The translations under genes and the position numbers were made by a program. From Crocinitomicaceae bacterium (GTDB lineage: Bacteria; Bacteroidota; Bacteroidia; Flavobacteriales_D; Crocinitomicaceae): a DNA stretch of 64,000 nucleotides. A model generated the notes under the pieces. The model ran no database searches, had not been told where the DNA came from, and saw only the letters and a program-made list of their open reading frames with translations. Location: contig JADJYC010000005.1 of assembly GCA_016719925.1 (NCBI GenBank), positions 248,001 through 312,000 of the forward strand, in the 5' to 3' direction. Shown here one piece after another: positions 39,258-48,063 of the stretch (the stretch's first letter is position 1; each line of letters begins with the position of its first letter).

Positions 39258-40967
39258 TTATCTGTTTACAACCACTTTTACATCTTTGGTTGAACCATCT
39301 GCATAAGTAAGTTTCAATGTGTACATTCCGGTTGCCAATGTTGTTACATCAACTGTCAGCATTGAAGAGTTCATAGAAACATTTTGGTTAGAAACAATTT
39401 TTCCTGAAATGTCAATGACTGTTACATTGAGATCACCTTCACATGTTCCCATTGGAATGTTGATATAACTGTTTGCCGGATTAGGGTATGCAGTCAGATC
39501 ATAATTAGGCAATTCAACCAGACCAACCTGTGCAGTGAACATGTGGGCTGAAAAACCAGGTACCACATCAAAACCAAAACCAACTACATTCCAGGCTCCG
39601 TCAGCAGCAATAGGGAAATTAGGCGTCAGATAGTAATTAACGTTTGTAGTGTAATCAACAACCGTGTTAAAACCTAAAAACAAATCTTCACCATAATGTG
39701 TAACGCAGAATAAATAATTCTGATCATCTTCAAGCAGAATTGGTTCTTCAAAAGGAATATAAATATTTTCTTCCTGAAGATTTGCGGTATAATAATATTC
39801 TCCAGAAGTCAACACGTCTATATCACCAATTACAGCATCATTGATGTCGGTAAAAATATCATTCCACTGATACAAATAAACTTCCAGAAACTGTCCGTCC
39901 AATAATACAGAATCCGGATATTGTGTTGCTGCAGCAGTTGTTAAGCCACCAATTGCAACTCTGGACGCATTTGGATCATTAAAATAAAAACAAGCTGAAT
40001 TGTCAGATGTTGTTCCGGAAGCACGATAAAATGCCCCAGTGATTGGCTGCAATGTACCTGCGTCAAGCTCTGTATAAGAAGTCACTGTATCACTCATTAC
40101 AAAATCAGCCTGAAGAGAATCATCGGAAGGGAACTCATCAGCATCATCAGAAGTTATATAATAGGTGATGTCATAATAACCATTTGCATAAGTTGCCTGA
40201 GAAAAGGTTGGAAGACTGATAAAAATACTGTCACCAGAAGCAAGAAGCGCCTCCGGGGTTGAAGCCACAGTCAGTAAATTAGAAGCTCCTAGATCTACTT
40301 CACAATGTAATATCACATTATTCTGATCTTGAGCTCCGTAGTTATATACCCATCCACCCAACTCTACCTCAAATTCAGTATCATCCTGACATAGCGCCTG
40401 AAGATTACCAAATTTTTCAGCTCTTAAAATGTGCTGTTTATAGAAACCTAAATCATAATCATAATAACCATTTTTGGCACCAATGAAAGCTGTTGTTCCT
40501 CCTGCTTCTATTTCCGGTTTAAGCAAAGCACCTGCAGCCTGAGAAATCATTACAACGGGAATTGTAACACTTGCATCGCTTGTTCCTGCGGCCATTCCAA
40601 CAGGACTTCCGGGAGCATTATTGATAATAACTACAGCTATTGCACCAGCTGTTTGAGCATTTAATGCCTTTAATCCAAACTGACAATCTCCGCGGTATAA
40701 TACAGCAATTTTCCCGGTTACTGCAGCACCGTTTGTTACTGCTCCGCAACAAAGTGAATCTGCCGAAGTTCCATCTACTGCAAATACAAGTTCCCCTTGA
40801 ACTGCATTAGCCGGATTCAGCATATCTGGTGATCCCCATCCGGTTGTGGCATAGGTAAATTCATATGAAGCAGAATTCACAGACGGTGGTTCTACATAAA
40901 AAATAACCTGCGCATTTGCCATAACAGCAACAAACAGGGCAACAAAGCCTAGTAGAAATTTTTTCAT
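39258..40967 (-). CDS. Secreted PA-domain protein with T9SS type A sorting domain
   Basis: Exported protein of 569 residues, no enzymatic domain recognised. The start at MKKFLLGFVALFVAVMANA gives a clean signal peptide; the upstream ATG (41024) adds 19 residues before it. A protease-associated (PA) domain follows: GKIAVLYRGDCQFGLKALNAQ and AVVIINN...IPVVMIS. The middle is a beta-rich region with a long acidic stretch (SSDDADEFPSDD-like). The end is a sorting domain: YDLTAYPNPANSYINIPMG, VIDISGKIVSNQ, LATGMYTLKL. A PA domain without a protease is common among Bacteroidota exoproteins; the partner may be another secreted enzyme. Confidence 0.88.
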   Translation of the reverse strand: MKKFLLGFVALFVAVMANAQVIFYVEPPSVNSASYEFTYATTGWGSPDMLNPANAVQGELVFAVDGTSADSLCCGAVTNGAAVTGKIAVLYRGDCQFGLKALNAQTAGAIAVVIINNAPGSPVGMAAGTSDASVTIPVVMISQAAGALLKPEIEAGGTTAFIGAKNGYYDYDLGFYKQHILRAEKFGNLQALCQDDTEFEVELGGWVYNYGAQDQNNVILHCEVDLGASNLLTVASTPEALLASGDSIFISLPTFSQATYANGYYDITYYITSDDADEFPSDDSLQADFVMSDTVTSYTELDAGTLQPITGAFYRASGTTSDNSACFYFNDPNASRVAIGGLTTAAATQYPDSVLLDGQFLEVYLYQWNDIFTDINDAVIGDIDVLTSGEYYYTANLQEENIYIPFEEPILLEDDQNYLFCVTHYGEDLFLGFNTVVDYTTNVNYYLTPNFPIAADGAWNVVGFGFDVVPGFSAHMFTAQVGLVELPNYDLTAYPNPANSYINIPMGTCEGDLNVTVIDISGKIVSNQNVSMNSSMLTVDVTTLATGMYTLKLTYADGSTKDVKVVVNR

Positions 40968-41093
40968 GGTATAAGATTTAGTAAATTTTTCAGTGCTAAA
41001 ATACGAAAAATAAAAACACTCCAATAAAGTTTATATTCAATTGATTGTCAGTGTTTAAAAATTCACCTAAAAAAGCTTAAACGGTTCAGATGA

Positions 41094-42967
41094 TTACATT
41101 TTTTTGTATTCCCGGTACATACTTTCAATAACTGCCCGGCATTTTTTCAACACCAGATCGGTTTTTGCCTGATCTTCATAGGCTGAATAAACAAGATTTT
41201 CATCAATCATCTGGTAAATGGTATAACCTGCAGAGTCTTTCCATCCATAAGATAATGTTGATGTACAAATTGCCCACTCTTGTGTTGATGGATTCAAAAG
41301 ATCTTTACTCCAGTGAAATTCTTCTGCATTTAACTGAAGCTGATTTAACAATGTTTTTGCAAGATCAGCCTGTGATCCGATTTTATCAATCGTCTTTCCC
41401 TTCCAGTCATCTTTTAATGCACCTCCCCAAAATAATAATGGGATATGAAAAAAGTCTTCTTTATAGGTATCACTGTTAATGATATTTGTTTTGCCATGAT
41501 CTGCAATAAAAATTACCAGCGTATTTTCAAAATCCGGCAGAGCTTTTAATCCTTCAGTAAATTTGCCAAGATGTTTATCTGCATAATTCATACTTGTTAC
41601 ATATCCGTCACCATCATATCCGGGATAAGGATCCGCGGGCATATCATATGGCGCATGTGAACTCTGCGTAAACATGCCATAAAAATAAGGGCGTTTTGCT
41701 TTTTGTACTTCAGATAAAAAATAAGGGAACATAGCCTCATCATGTATTCCCAATTGTCCTTTTGGTTTAAGATCCAGATCATTTTCATCTACCAGTTTAT
41801 CAAAACCAACATCTGCCAGATAACCTCCTATATTTCCATAAGAAAGTGAACCACCAAAAGTGTAAAAAGTTGAATATCCTTTTTCTTCAAAAACCTGATT
41901 TAAACTTGGAAGTTGTCTGCATTTGGCTGACTCCTGAGAAATGGAAATTGCCGGTATGGTAGGATAACCGCTGATGATAGATGAATGTCCGGTTTCAGAA
42001 GTTCCGCCTGTGGCATAAATTTCTGTGAACAAAACACCTTCATTGCATAACGCATTAAAATTTGGTGTAATATTTTTTTCTCCTCCCAAAGGTTCAATCA
42101 TTTGGGCTGACCAACCTTCCAGTGTAATGAGAATTATGTTTGGATTATTGGATTTTAACAAAGAAGGAATACTGTCATTTGGATTAAACTGATACACTTC
42201 ATCTCTGATTTTTTCAGCAACATCTGCAGGCAGATTATTAAAATAGTCTTCCAGATCAACCTTAAGATAATTGTAAGACATGTGTATAAAATTCCATGCC
42301 GGATTTACAGTAACATCATTCACAATTCTCTTTTCAGAATGATAGGCATCTGTTGCGCTGACTGGGATTTCCTGCCAGCCGCCTCTGACGCCCAGTCCAA
42401 AAATTCCGGCACCAACAAAAAATAAATGAGTGCAGATCCTATTTTTTTTGTTGTGCTGAATTCTACAACACCCAAATAATTTTTTTTGAACAATTTGGTA
42501 TAAATCAACCAGGCAAAAAACAGCTGAAGAACCATGTAAAATAAAAACCAATAGGTATATGAACCCGAAGACGTTCTAAAAATTTCTGAAGGCGTTGTGA
42601 AGTGGATCCAGATTTTGGAAGACAATTTGGTTTGCCATTCATAATAACTCACAATTTCTCCTGCAGCAATTAATGCAGTCAGAAAAATCATGATCCACAT
42701 AAAAATTCCAATGATTTTATTTAAAATAGTGATTCCTTTTTCTGTCTTTGTAAAAAATGCAAGCACACTCAGTAGAAACGGCAATCCCATGATATAACTG
42801 AATCCTGAATAATCAAGACGCAAGGCATGAAACGGAATTAAAAAAAGTTCGTCATAATGTCCGCTGAATTCTCCAAAAAAATGAAAAACAAAGAGCAAAC
42901 GCTGAAACGTAAAAAGTATCAGCCAGATCAGAAATAATTTAACAGGAAACAGGAGCTGCCGCTTCAT
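41094..42967 (-). CDS. LTA-synthase-like membrane sulfatase/phosphotransferase (one frame break)
   Basis: Membrane protein with five or so N-terminal helices (residues 1-190) and an extracytoplasmic alkaline-phosphatase-superfamily domain of the LTA synthase/MdoB type. The domain has NIILITLEGWSAQ, TGGTSETGHSSIISG (metal-bound nucleophile Thr/Ser), FTQSSHAPYD and VIFIADHGKTN. The frame breaks at A6 (42417-42422, plus strand); one more base gives FLLVGAGIFGLGVRGGWQ and joins both halves. About 624 residues. In Gram-negatives such enzymes transfer phosphoglycerol or phosphoethanolamine to surface glycans; the substrate here is unknown. Confidence 0.85.
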
Positions 42968-43070
42968 GGCCTAAAGGTAGTTATTGTTTTTTATTTGTTT
43001 CAGGAGTGACAGAAGTCACCATTGATTTATATTTTCTGTCCTAACTTCGTATCAACCAAAGCGTCAGGTT

Positions 43071-43469
43071 ATGTTATCATCATTAAAAGGTAAAAGGCTT
43101 TACAGTATACTGAACAATAAGTGTCCGGTTTGTCATGAAGGGGATTTTTTCATCACCGGCAAGGCTTACGATCTGAAGAATTTCGGTAAAAATCATACCA
43201 GATGCAGTCATTGCGGTCATAAATATGAAATGGAAACCGGATTTTTTTACGGAGCCATGTATGTAAGTTATGCTCTGGCTGTTGCGTTCAGTGTTGCCAT
43301 TTTTGTGGCTATTGCAGTTCTGTTTCCGGCTTCTCCGTACTATGTTTATATAGCAGCAATACTTACCGGAATAGTTGTCCTGATGCCGATTACATTTCGG
43401 CTGAGCAGATTGATATGGATGAATCTGTTTTATCATTATCAGCCTGAAAAAAGTCTTCAGACAAAATGA
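43071..43469 (+). CDS. DUF983 membrane protein
   Basis: Small integral membrane protein of 132 residues, function unknown. The N-terminal cytoplasmic part holds a zinc-ribbon-like pair CPVC (residues 18-21) and CSHC (about 46-49). Two strong TM helices follow (residues about 62-85 and 88-108), then a basic tail. It overlaps the thioredoxin gene by 4 bp (ATGA), so the two are co-translated. A TAACTTCG box at 43042-43049 may be the promoter. Confidence 0.88.
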   Translation: MLSSLKGKRLYSILNNKCPVCHEGDFFITGKAYDLKNFGKNHTRCSHCGHKYEMETGFFYGAMYVSYALAVAFSVAIFVAIAVLFPASPYYVYIAAILTGIVVLMPITFRLSRLIWMNLFYHYQPEKSLQTK

Positions 43470-43765
43470 GCAAGTTCGGCGAATTAATTGCATCAGAAAA
43501 ATTAGTGCTGGCAGATTTTTTTGCTACCTGGTGCGGTCCGTGTAAATCACTTGCACCAATCCTTGAGAAAGTTTCTCAGCAGGCAAAAGGTAAAGTGAAA
43601 ATTGTAAAAATTGATGTAGATAAAAATCAGTCTCTTGCTGGAAAATTAAATGTGCGTGGCGTACCTACGCTGATTCTTTATAAAAAGGGTGTTCAGGTCT
43701 GGAGACAGTCTGGTGTTGTTCCGGCTGACCAGTTAATCAAACTGATTGATCATTACAACCAATAA
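43466..43765 (+). CDS. Thioredoxin-family protein
   Basis: Cytoplasmic thiol reductant of 99 residues with the classical ADFFATWCGPCKSLAPIL active site, the IDVDKNQSLAGKLNVRGVPTL segment (cis-Pro in GVPT) and no signal peptide. It is coupled by a 4-bp overlap to the DUF983 gene, which carries its own cysteine pairs, and faces dsbD. All three are redox-related, so a shared role is plausible, though only co-location supports it. Confidence 0.92.
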   Translation: MSKFGELIASEKLVLADFFATWCGPCKSLAPILEKVSQQAKGKVKIVKIDVDKNQSLAGKLNVRGVPTLILYKKGVQVWRQSGVVPADQLIKLIDHYNQ

Positions 43766-43766
43766 A

Positions 43767-43793
43767 AAAAGACGCTCTTTTGAAGCGTCTTTT
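43767..43793 (+). terminator. Bidirectional terminator between trx and dsbD
   Basis: Perfect 10-bp stem AAAAGACGCT (43767-43776) / AGCGTCTTTT (43784-43793) with a 7-base loop. The A-rich start and T-rich end serve both convergent genes. Confidence 0.85.
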
Positions 43794-43810
43794 CTCAGTT
43801 CAATATTTAT

Positions 43811-46270
43811 TTATTTTGCAATCTCGAAATCAGGTTTTATCACCAATGATTTTCCTGCATCTTCAAATTTAGTCAGACCATTTTCAAGCCAGGCTTTGAA
43901 TGATTCAGGATTACCATGTGTTTGGTAATTGGCTTTACCAACCAGATTATTTTCATTGTGATCAAGAATTACATACATGGGTTGAGTCACTTCCTGATAA
44001 CGCACAATCTGCATATCCATCCATTTATCACCCACGGTTTTCATGTCTTTTCCATTAGACATTTTCTGACCCAGTTCATCAGCAGGCAAATCAGCCCGGT
44101 CATCCACATACAATGAAGCAACAATAAATTTATCTGACATCAGTGGTGCAACAGATTCATGTGCCCATACACTTTCTTCCATTCTTCTGCAATTCACACA
44201 AGCCCATCCTGTAAAATCAATAAGAAGTGGTTTGCCAACTTTTTTAGCGTAAGCAAGAGCATCTTCATAATCACGGATTGTATTAATTCCATGTCCATGC
44301 GGATGTGTAGATTCAGGCCAGCCCTCTTCCAGTTTTGGTGCCTGACCATGCAAACCATAAGGAGATTCTGCATACGTTAATGGTGGCGGAAATCCCGAAA
44401 TAAATTTCAAAGGTGCACCCCACATTCCCGGAATGAGGTAGATGACAAACGCGGTTACAATAATTCCCAAAAGTCCTCTTCCAACAGAAAGTTTTTTCAC
44501 CTCATCGTCATGCGGGAACTGAATTTTTCCAAAAAGATATACAGCAAGAATCACAAAAATTCCAATCCACAATGCAAGGAAAACTTCTCTTTCCAGCAAG
44601 TGCCATTGTTTAACAAGATCAGCGTTTGATAAAAATTTAAGTGCAAATGCAAGTTCTAAAAAGCCGAGAGTCACCTTTACGGTATTCAGCCATCCGCCGG
44701 ATTGCGGAAGAGAATTTAACCAACCCGGAAAAGCAGCAAATAATCCAAAAGGAAGTGCAAGAGCAAGAGAAAATCCTAACATGGCAACCACAGGACCGAT
44801 GATTCCTCCTTGTGCAGATTCAACAATCACACTTCCAACAATTGGTCCTGTGCATGAAAAAGAAACGAGTGCCAGTGTAAATGCCATGAAGAAAATTCCA
44901 ATCAGTCCGCCTTTATCCGCTTGTTTGTCTGCTTTATTAACCCAGGAAGAAGGAAGCGTAATTTCAAATGCACCAAAAAATGAAATTGCAAATACAACAA
45001 ACAAAATGAAAAAGAAAATATTGATCCATGGATTGGTTGCCATATCATTCAATATGGTTGGTCCTAATGTAGCAGCTACAAGTACTCCAAGTACAACATA
45101 AATAAGAACGATGGATACAGAATAGAAGGCCGCTTTTCTCAAACCTTCTGCTTTTGTTTTGGATTGTTTGGTGAAAAAAGAAACCGTCATTGGAATCATA
45201 GGGAATACGCATGGCGTAAATAATGCAATTAATCCGCCCAAAAACGCAAGTATAAAAATCAGCCAGAGCGAATCAGATTCAGATCTGGTTCCGTTATCAC
45301 TTGCAGTTGCCAGATCATACGTCAGATTAATTGTTGAAACTGTCTGAAAATCATTTTCACATCCCATCAGATAAATATCCAATGTTGCATTCACAACCGG
45401 AAAGTTTGTTGTGTCATTTAACGTAAATTCCTGTTTTACAAAAACTGAGTTTTTATAACCCTTGGTTTCTCCTATAGTAACAGGATCTGAAGCTTTTACT
45501 TCCATTTCTTTTTTCGACTCAATCATCGGATGATCAGCAAGTGTAAAAACTGATTTTCTTCCTTTTGGATTATCAAATGCGTACATGGTGAATAAAGAAT
45601 CAATCTTTATTTCCAGACTCACGTCAAAGTTTCTTGCATCCGTTCTGTTGGCGTTGAGAATTTTAACTTCTGCAGGTTGGAATGTATCTGTATAATGAAA
45701 CCCTTCACAGGTTCCTGCAAGTTGTGCCAGCCAGGCAGCCGAACCTGAGTTTGACAGAGAATCAGTAGCAGCATCCGTTTCACAAGGCAGTAAAGATGGA
45801 TCCACACCTTTTATTGTAAATTCCATTTCTCTTTCTTCCGGCGGAAAGCAGGCCGTTTTACATGCCATGAAACTGTATTTGAGTTTCAGCTTGAAATCTT
45901 TTTCTGATTTGATTTTTATTTTCTGCGTGAATACTGCTTTATTCCCTGAAAAATATCTTTCAGGAAAACCTTCCAAAACATGTTCTTCCGTTTTACTTTC
46001 AGTTGCCTTGCCAATTAACTCAAAAGCTTTTTTATCTCCGGAATAGACAAAGGATGTAGGAATATTAATTGCTCCTTCTGGTTGTTTTTGTGCATAGATA
46101 TGCCAGCCATCTTTTTGTTCAACAGTGATTGTCAGCGTCGCAATGTCACAGTCATAGGTAACATCAAAATTCCATTTAATTACTTCATCCACCGAACCCG
46201 GCATGTCATCTTGTGCTGATAAAGTCAGTGGAAAAGCTATTGCAAAAAAGAGAAAGATTTTTCTAAACAT
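43811..46270 (-). CDS. dsbD: Thiol:disulfide interchange protein DsbD
   Basis: Carries electrons from cytoplasmic thioredoxin across the inner membrane to periplasmic thiols. The 819-residue protein has a signal peptide (IFLFFAIAFPLTLSA), an N-terminal DsbD-alpha-like domain (FSFMACKTACFPP-type segment near residue 135), a CcdA-like eight-helix domain with the redox Cys pair in LFTPCVFPMIP and FSCTGPIVGS, and a C-terminal thioredoxin domain with DFTGWACVNCRRME. One clean frame of 2.5 kb. It converges with the DUF983-thioredoxin pair, whose thioredoxin could be its electron donor (inference). Confidence 0.93.
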   Translation of the reverse strand: MFRKIFLFFAIAFPLTLSAQDDMPGSVDEVIKWNFDVTYDCDIATLTITVEQKDGWHIYAQKQPEGAINIPTSFVYSGDKKAFELIGKATESKTEEHVLEGFPERYFSGNKAVFTQKIKIKSEKDFKLKLKYSFMACKTACFPPEEREMEFTIKGVDPSLLPCETDAATDSLSNSGSAAWLAQLAGTCEGFHYTDTFQPAEVKILNANRTDARNFDVSLEIKIDSLFTMYAFDNPKGRKSVFTLADHPMIESKKEMEVKASDPVTIGETKGYKNSVFVKQEFTLNDTTNFPVVNATLDIYLMGCENDFQTVSTINLTYDLATASDNGTRSESDSLWLIFILAFLGGLIALFTPCVFPMIPMTVSFFTKQSKTKAEGLRKAAFYSVSIVLIYVVLGVLVAATLGPTILNDMATNPWINIFFFILFVVFAISFFGAFEITLPSSWVNKADKQADKGGLIGIFFMAFTLALVSFSCTGPIVGSVIVESAQGGIIGPVVAMLGFSLALALPFGLFAAFPGWLNSLPQSGGWLNTVKVTLGFLELAFALKFLSNADLVKQWHLLEREVFLALWIGIFVILAVYLFGKIQFPHDDEVKKLSVGRGLLGIIVTAFVIYLIPGMWGAPLKFISGFPPPLTYAESPYGLHGQAPKLEEGWPESTHPHGHGINTIRDYEDALAYAKKVGKPLLIDFTGWACVNCRRMEESVWAHESVAPLMSDKFIVASLYVDDRADLPADELGQKMSNGKDMKTVGDKWMDMQIVRYQEVTQPMYVILDHNENNLVGKANYQTHGNPESFKAWLENGLTKFEDAGKSLVIKPDFEIAK

Positions 46271-46370
46271 AAGTTTGATCCGTTAGCCTTGGGTGGCTGG
46301 TCAAAGTTAACTTAATTGAATTATAATTCACGCATAACTAAAATTCTATTCTTGTATTTCTAAAAACAAA

Positions 46371-46395
46371 AAAAGCGACCTGCTGGCCGCTTTTT
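46371..46395 (-). terminator. Terminator after the 94-residue unknown gene
   Basis: AAAAGCGACC (46371-46380) pairs with GGCCGCTTTT (46385-46394) with a single A.C mismatch and a 4-base loop. A/T runs on both sides make it usable in either direction. Confidence 0.75.
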
Positions 46396-46413
46396 CAATT
46401 TGAATAATTAATA

Positions 46414-46698
46414 TCAGATAGATCTCACATCTTCAATATTTGCAATAGGAATCCAGACTCCACCTTTTAAACAGATGAATTTAGTGCCAGTTGCCCATAT
46501 TGTGGTTTGTACGGTTTTAAAACCGTTGTCTGTGTGAAAATCAATATTGAATTTCACCTTTGCCGTATTTCCAAGTCTGGTGGCTTCCTCAAGTTTTTTA
46601 TGAATGTCAGGGACCTGTTTGAATTTTTTTGCATTACGGAAAGAAAAGCCGGATATAGACTCTTTCTCAACCAGAGTTGGGGTTAATGTTGCTTGCAT
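46414..46698 (-). CDS. Conserved hypothetical small protein
   Basis: A 94-residue soluble protein I do not recognise. It has no signal peptide or membrane helix. The N-terminal half is basic (FSFRNAKKFKQVPDIHKKLEE) and probably helical. The second half forms beta strands (VKFNIDFHTDNGFKTVQTT and FICLKGGVWIPIANIEDV), like a small split barrel. A monocistronic unit with its own terminator, between dsbD and the next unknown gene, which supports it being a real gene. Confidence 0.65.
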   Translation of the reverse strand: MQATLTPTLVEKESISGFSFRNAKKFKQVPDIHKKLEEATRLGNTAKVKFNIDFHTDNGFKTVQTTIWATGTKFICLKGGVWIPIANIEDVRSI

Positions 46699-46821
46699 AG
46701 TTTTAGGTTTTTGCGGTTAAGGGTTTCATACCGGTTAAAACTACCATAAGTCCGATAATTCAATCCCTTGAAGATGAAAGATAAAACAAAATTCTTTGAA
46801 ATCCAACAGAATTTAATAAAA

Positions 46822-46849
46822 AAACCCCAGCCTAAACAGGCCGGGGTTT
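46822..46849 (-). terminator. Terminator after the 123-residue exported protein gene
   Basis: AAACCCCAGCCT (46822-46833) pairs with AGGCCGGGGTTT (46838-46849) with one A.C mismatch and a 4-base loop; a run of A on the plus strand gives T on the minus strand. Confidence 0.85.
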
Positions 46850-46870
46850 ACTATATCGTTTAATTACTAT

Positions 46871-47242
46871 TTAGATAAGAACGTATGTATCCATAAAGTC
46901 AGTCATCATAACATCTGCCCCGTTCACTTCAATTGCTTTCACTTCTAATGTTGTGAAAAATCTTGAAATTACTCTGCGTGACATTTCAGTATCTTCAACC
47001 AGTGTAATTTTTACACTGATGTGGCCGCCTTCCTGAGTTACAACAGTTGTAAAATAACTGGTATAATAAGATGCAGCAGCATTAATGTCATCAACTGTAT
47101 GATGAGTAGAAAACGCAAAATTGAAAGTCTGCGTTGTTGCTTTATTGTATCCGTCGGTTGAATTAGTGAATGCAACTCCGGAATGAGCCATTGTAATTAC
47201 AGAGAACATTACTAAAACGGCCAGACCTAATATCTTTTTCAT
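46871..47242 (-). CDS. Exported hypothetical protein
   Basis: A 123-residue protein with a signal peptide (KKILGLAVLVMFSVITMAHS). The mature part of about 100 residues is rich in Thr and aromatic residues (TTQTFNFAFSTHHTVDDI; ASYYTSYFTTVVTQEG) and ends in VMMTDFMDTYVLI. No family recognised. The VDDINAAASYYTSYF part looks like a ferredoxin-like helix and VKITLVED like a strand, as in small BON- or HMA-like folds (weak guess). Own terminator; a CAAAGGTT-type -7 complement lies upstream (about 47,301-47,308). Confidence 0.65.
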   Translation of the reverse strand: MKKILGLAVLVMFSVITMAHSGVAFTNSTDGYNKATTQTFNFAFSTHHTVDDINAAASYYTSYFTTVVTQEGGHISVKITLVEDTEMSRRVISRFFTTLEVKAIEVNGADVMMTDFMDTYVLI

Positions 47243-47347
47243 AACTTTGGTTTATTAATTAATTTTCAGTTCTGTTTATCCTCAGACGCAATTCACGTGC
47301 CAAAGGTTGTGCCAAGGTAAAAAAAATAATCTGATTGAGTCAAAACA

Positions 47348-47380
47348 GTTGTTAACATTGGGAAAAATCAAACATTTTTG
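47348..47380 (+). promoter_or_regulatory. Candidate promoter of rnhB
   Basis: GTTG (47348-47351), 21 bases, CATTTTTG (47373-47380, 7 of 8 to consensus). It ends 2 or 8 bases before the two possible CTG starts, so the transcript would have almost no leader. Confidence 0.35.
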
Positions 47381-47388
47381 CGCTGTCA

Positions 47389-47988
47389 CTGAAAAATTAT
47401 TATACCAAAGGACTAATTGAAGCGGGTTGCGATGAAGCCGGTCGGGGATGTCTGGCCGGGCCTGTTGTAGCCGCTGCAGTTATTCTGCCAGACAAATTCA
47501 GGCACCCCCTGCTGGATGATTCTAAAAAAATGTCAGAAAAAAACAGGGCTCTTCTTGAACCAATCATCAAAGATCAGGCACTTGCCTTTGCAATCGGAGT
47601 TGTTGATTCGCAAACAATTGACCAGATAAATATCCTCAATGCTTCTTTCCTTGCGATGCACAGGGCAATTGATCAACTTGTTAAAATCCCTGAACTGCTA
47701 TTGATTGATGGCAACCGGTTTAAGAAATATAAAGATCTTAATCACCATTGTATTATTAAAGGAGATGGCAAATACAAATCAATTGCCGCAGCATCTGTTC
47801 TTGCAAAAGTTGAGCGAGACAGAATCATGGATAAATTAAATGAAGAATATCCTGATTACCTGTGGTCAAAGAACAAAGGGTATCCAACTACAGATCACCG
47901 CAAAGCAATTGAAAAACTTGGCACTACGCCATACCACCGGCTAACATTTACACTTCTTGCTGATTCTCAAATGAAACTGGATTTCTGA
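47389..47988 (+). CDS. rnhB: Ribonuclease HII (non-ATG start)
   Basis: Removes ribonucleotides and RNA primers from DNA. The acidic active site is complete: AGCDEAGRG (Asp-Glu), LLIDGNRF (Asp) and the late Asp in VERDRIMD. DSKKMSEKNR and the end YHRLTFTLL are also typical. The nearest ATG (47530) lies after the catalytic Asp-Glu. The frame is open upstream through KNYYTKGLIEAGCDEAG, but the only codons resembling starts are CTG at 47389 and CTG at 47383. The product from 47389 is about 199 residues, normal for RNase HII. CTG may be real or a misread ATG. Confidence 0.88.
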   Translation: MKNYYTKGLIEAGCDEAGRGCLAGPVVAAAVILPDKFRHPLLDDSKKMSEKNRALLEPIIKDQALAFAIGVVDSQTIDQINILNASFLAMHRAIDQLVKIPELLLIDGNRFKKYKDLNHHCIIKGDGKYKSIAAASVLAKVERDRIMDKLNEEYPDYLWSKNKGYPTTDHRKAIEKLGTTPYHRLTFTLLADSQMKLDF

Positions 47989-48026
47989 GATTCACATCAG
48001 ACTGTGTATATTCTTCACCCCTGTCA

Positions 48027-48058
48027 TTTAAAAGACTGAAGTGCAGGACGTATTTTTG
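48027..48058 (+). promoter_or_regulatory. Candidate promoter giving a near-leaderless transcript
   Basis: TTTA (48027-48030), 20 bases, then a perfect TATTTTTG (48051-48058). The box ends 5 bases before the ATG at 48064. Confidence 0.5.
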
Positions 48059-48063
48059 TTGGC

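Noticed and set aside
43083..43493. 136-residue minus-strand frame opposite DUF983
   Set aside because: It is a shadow of the DUF983 gene, with no signal or family match.
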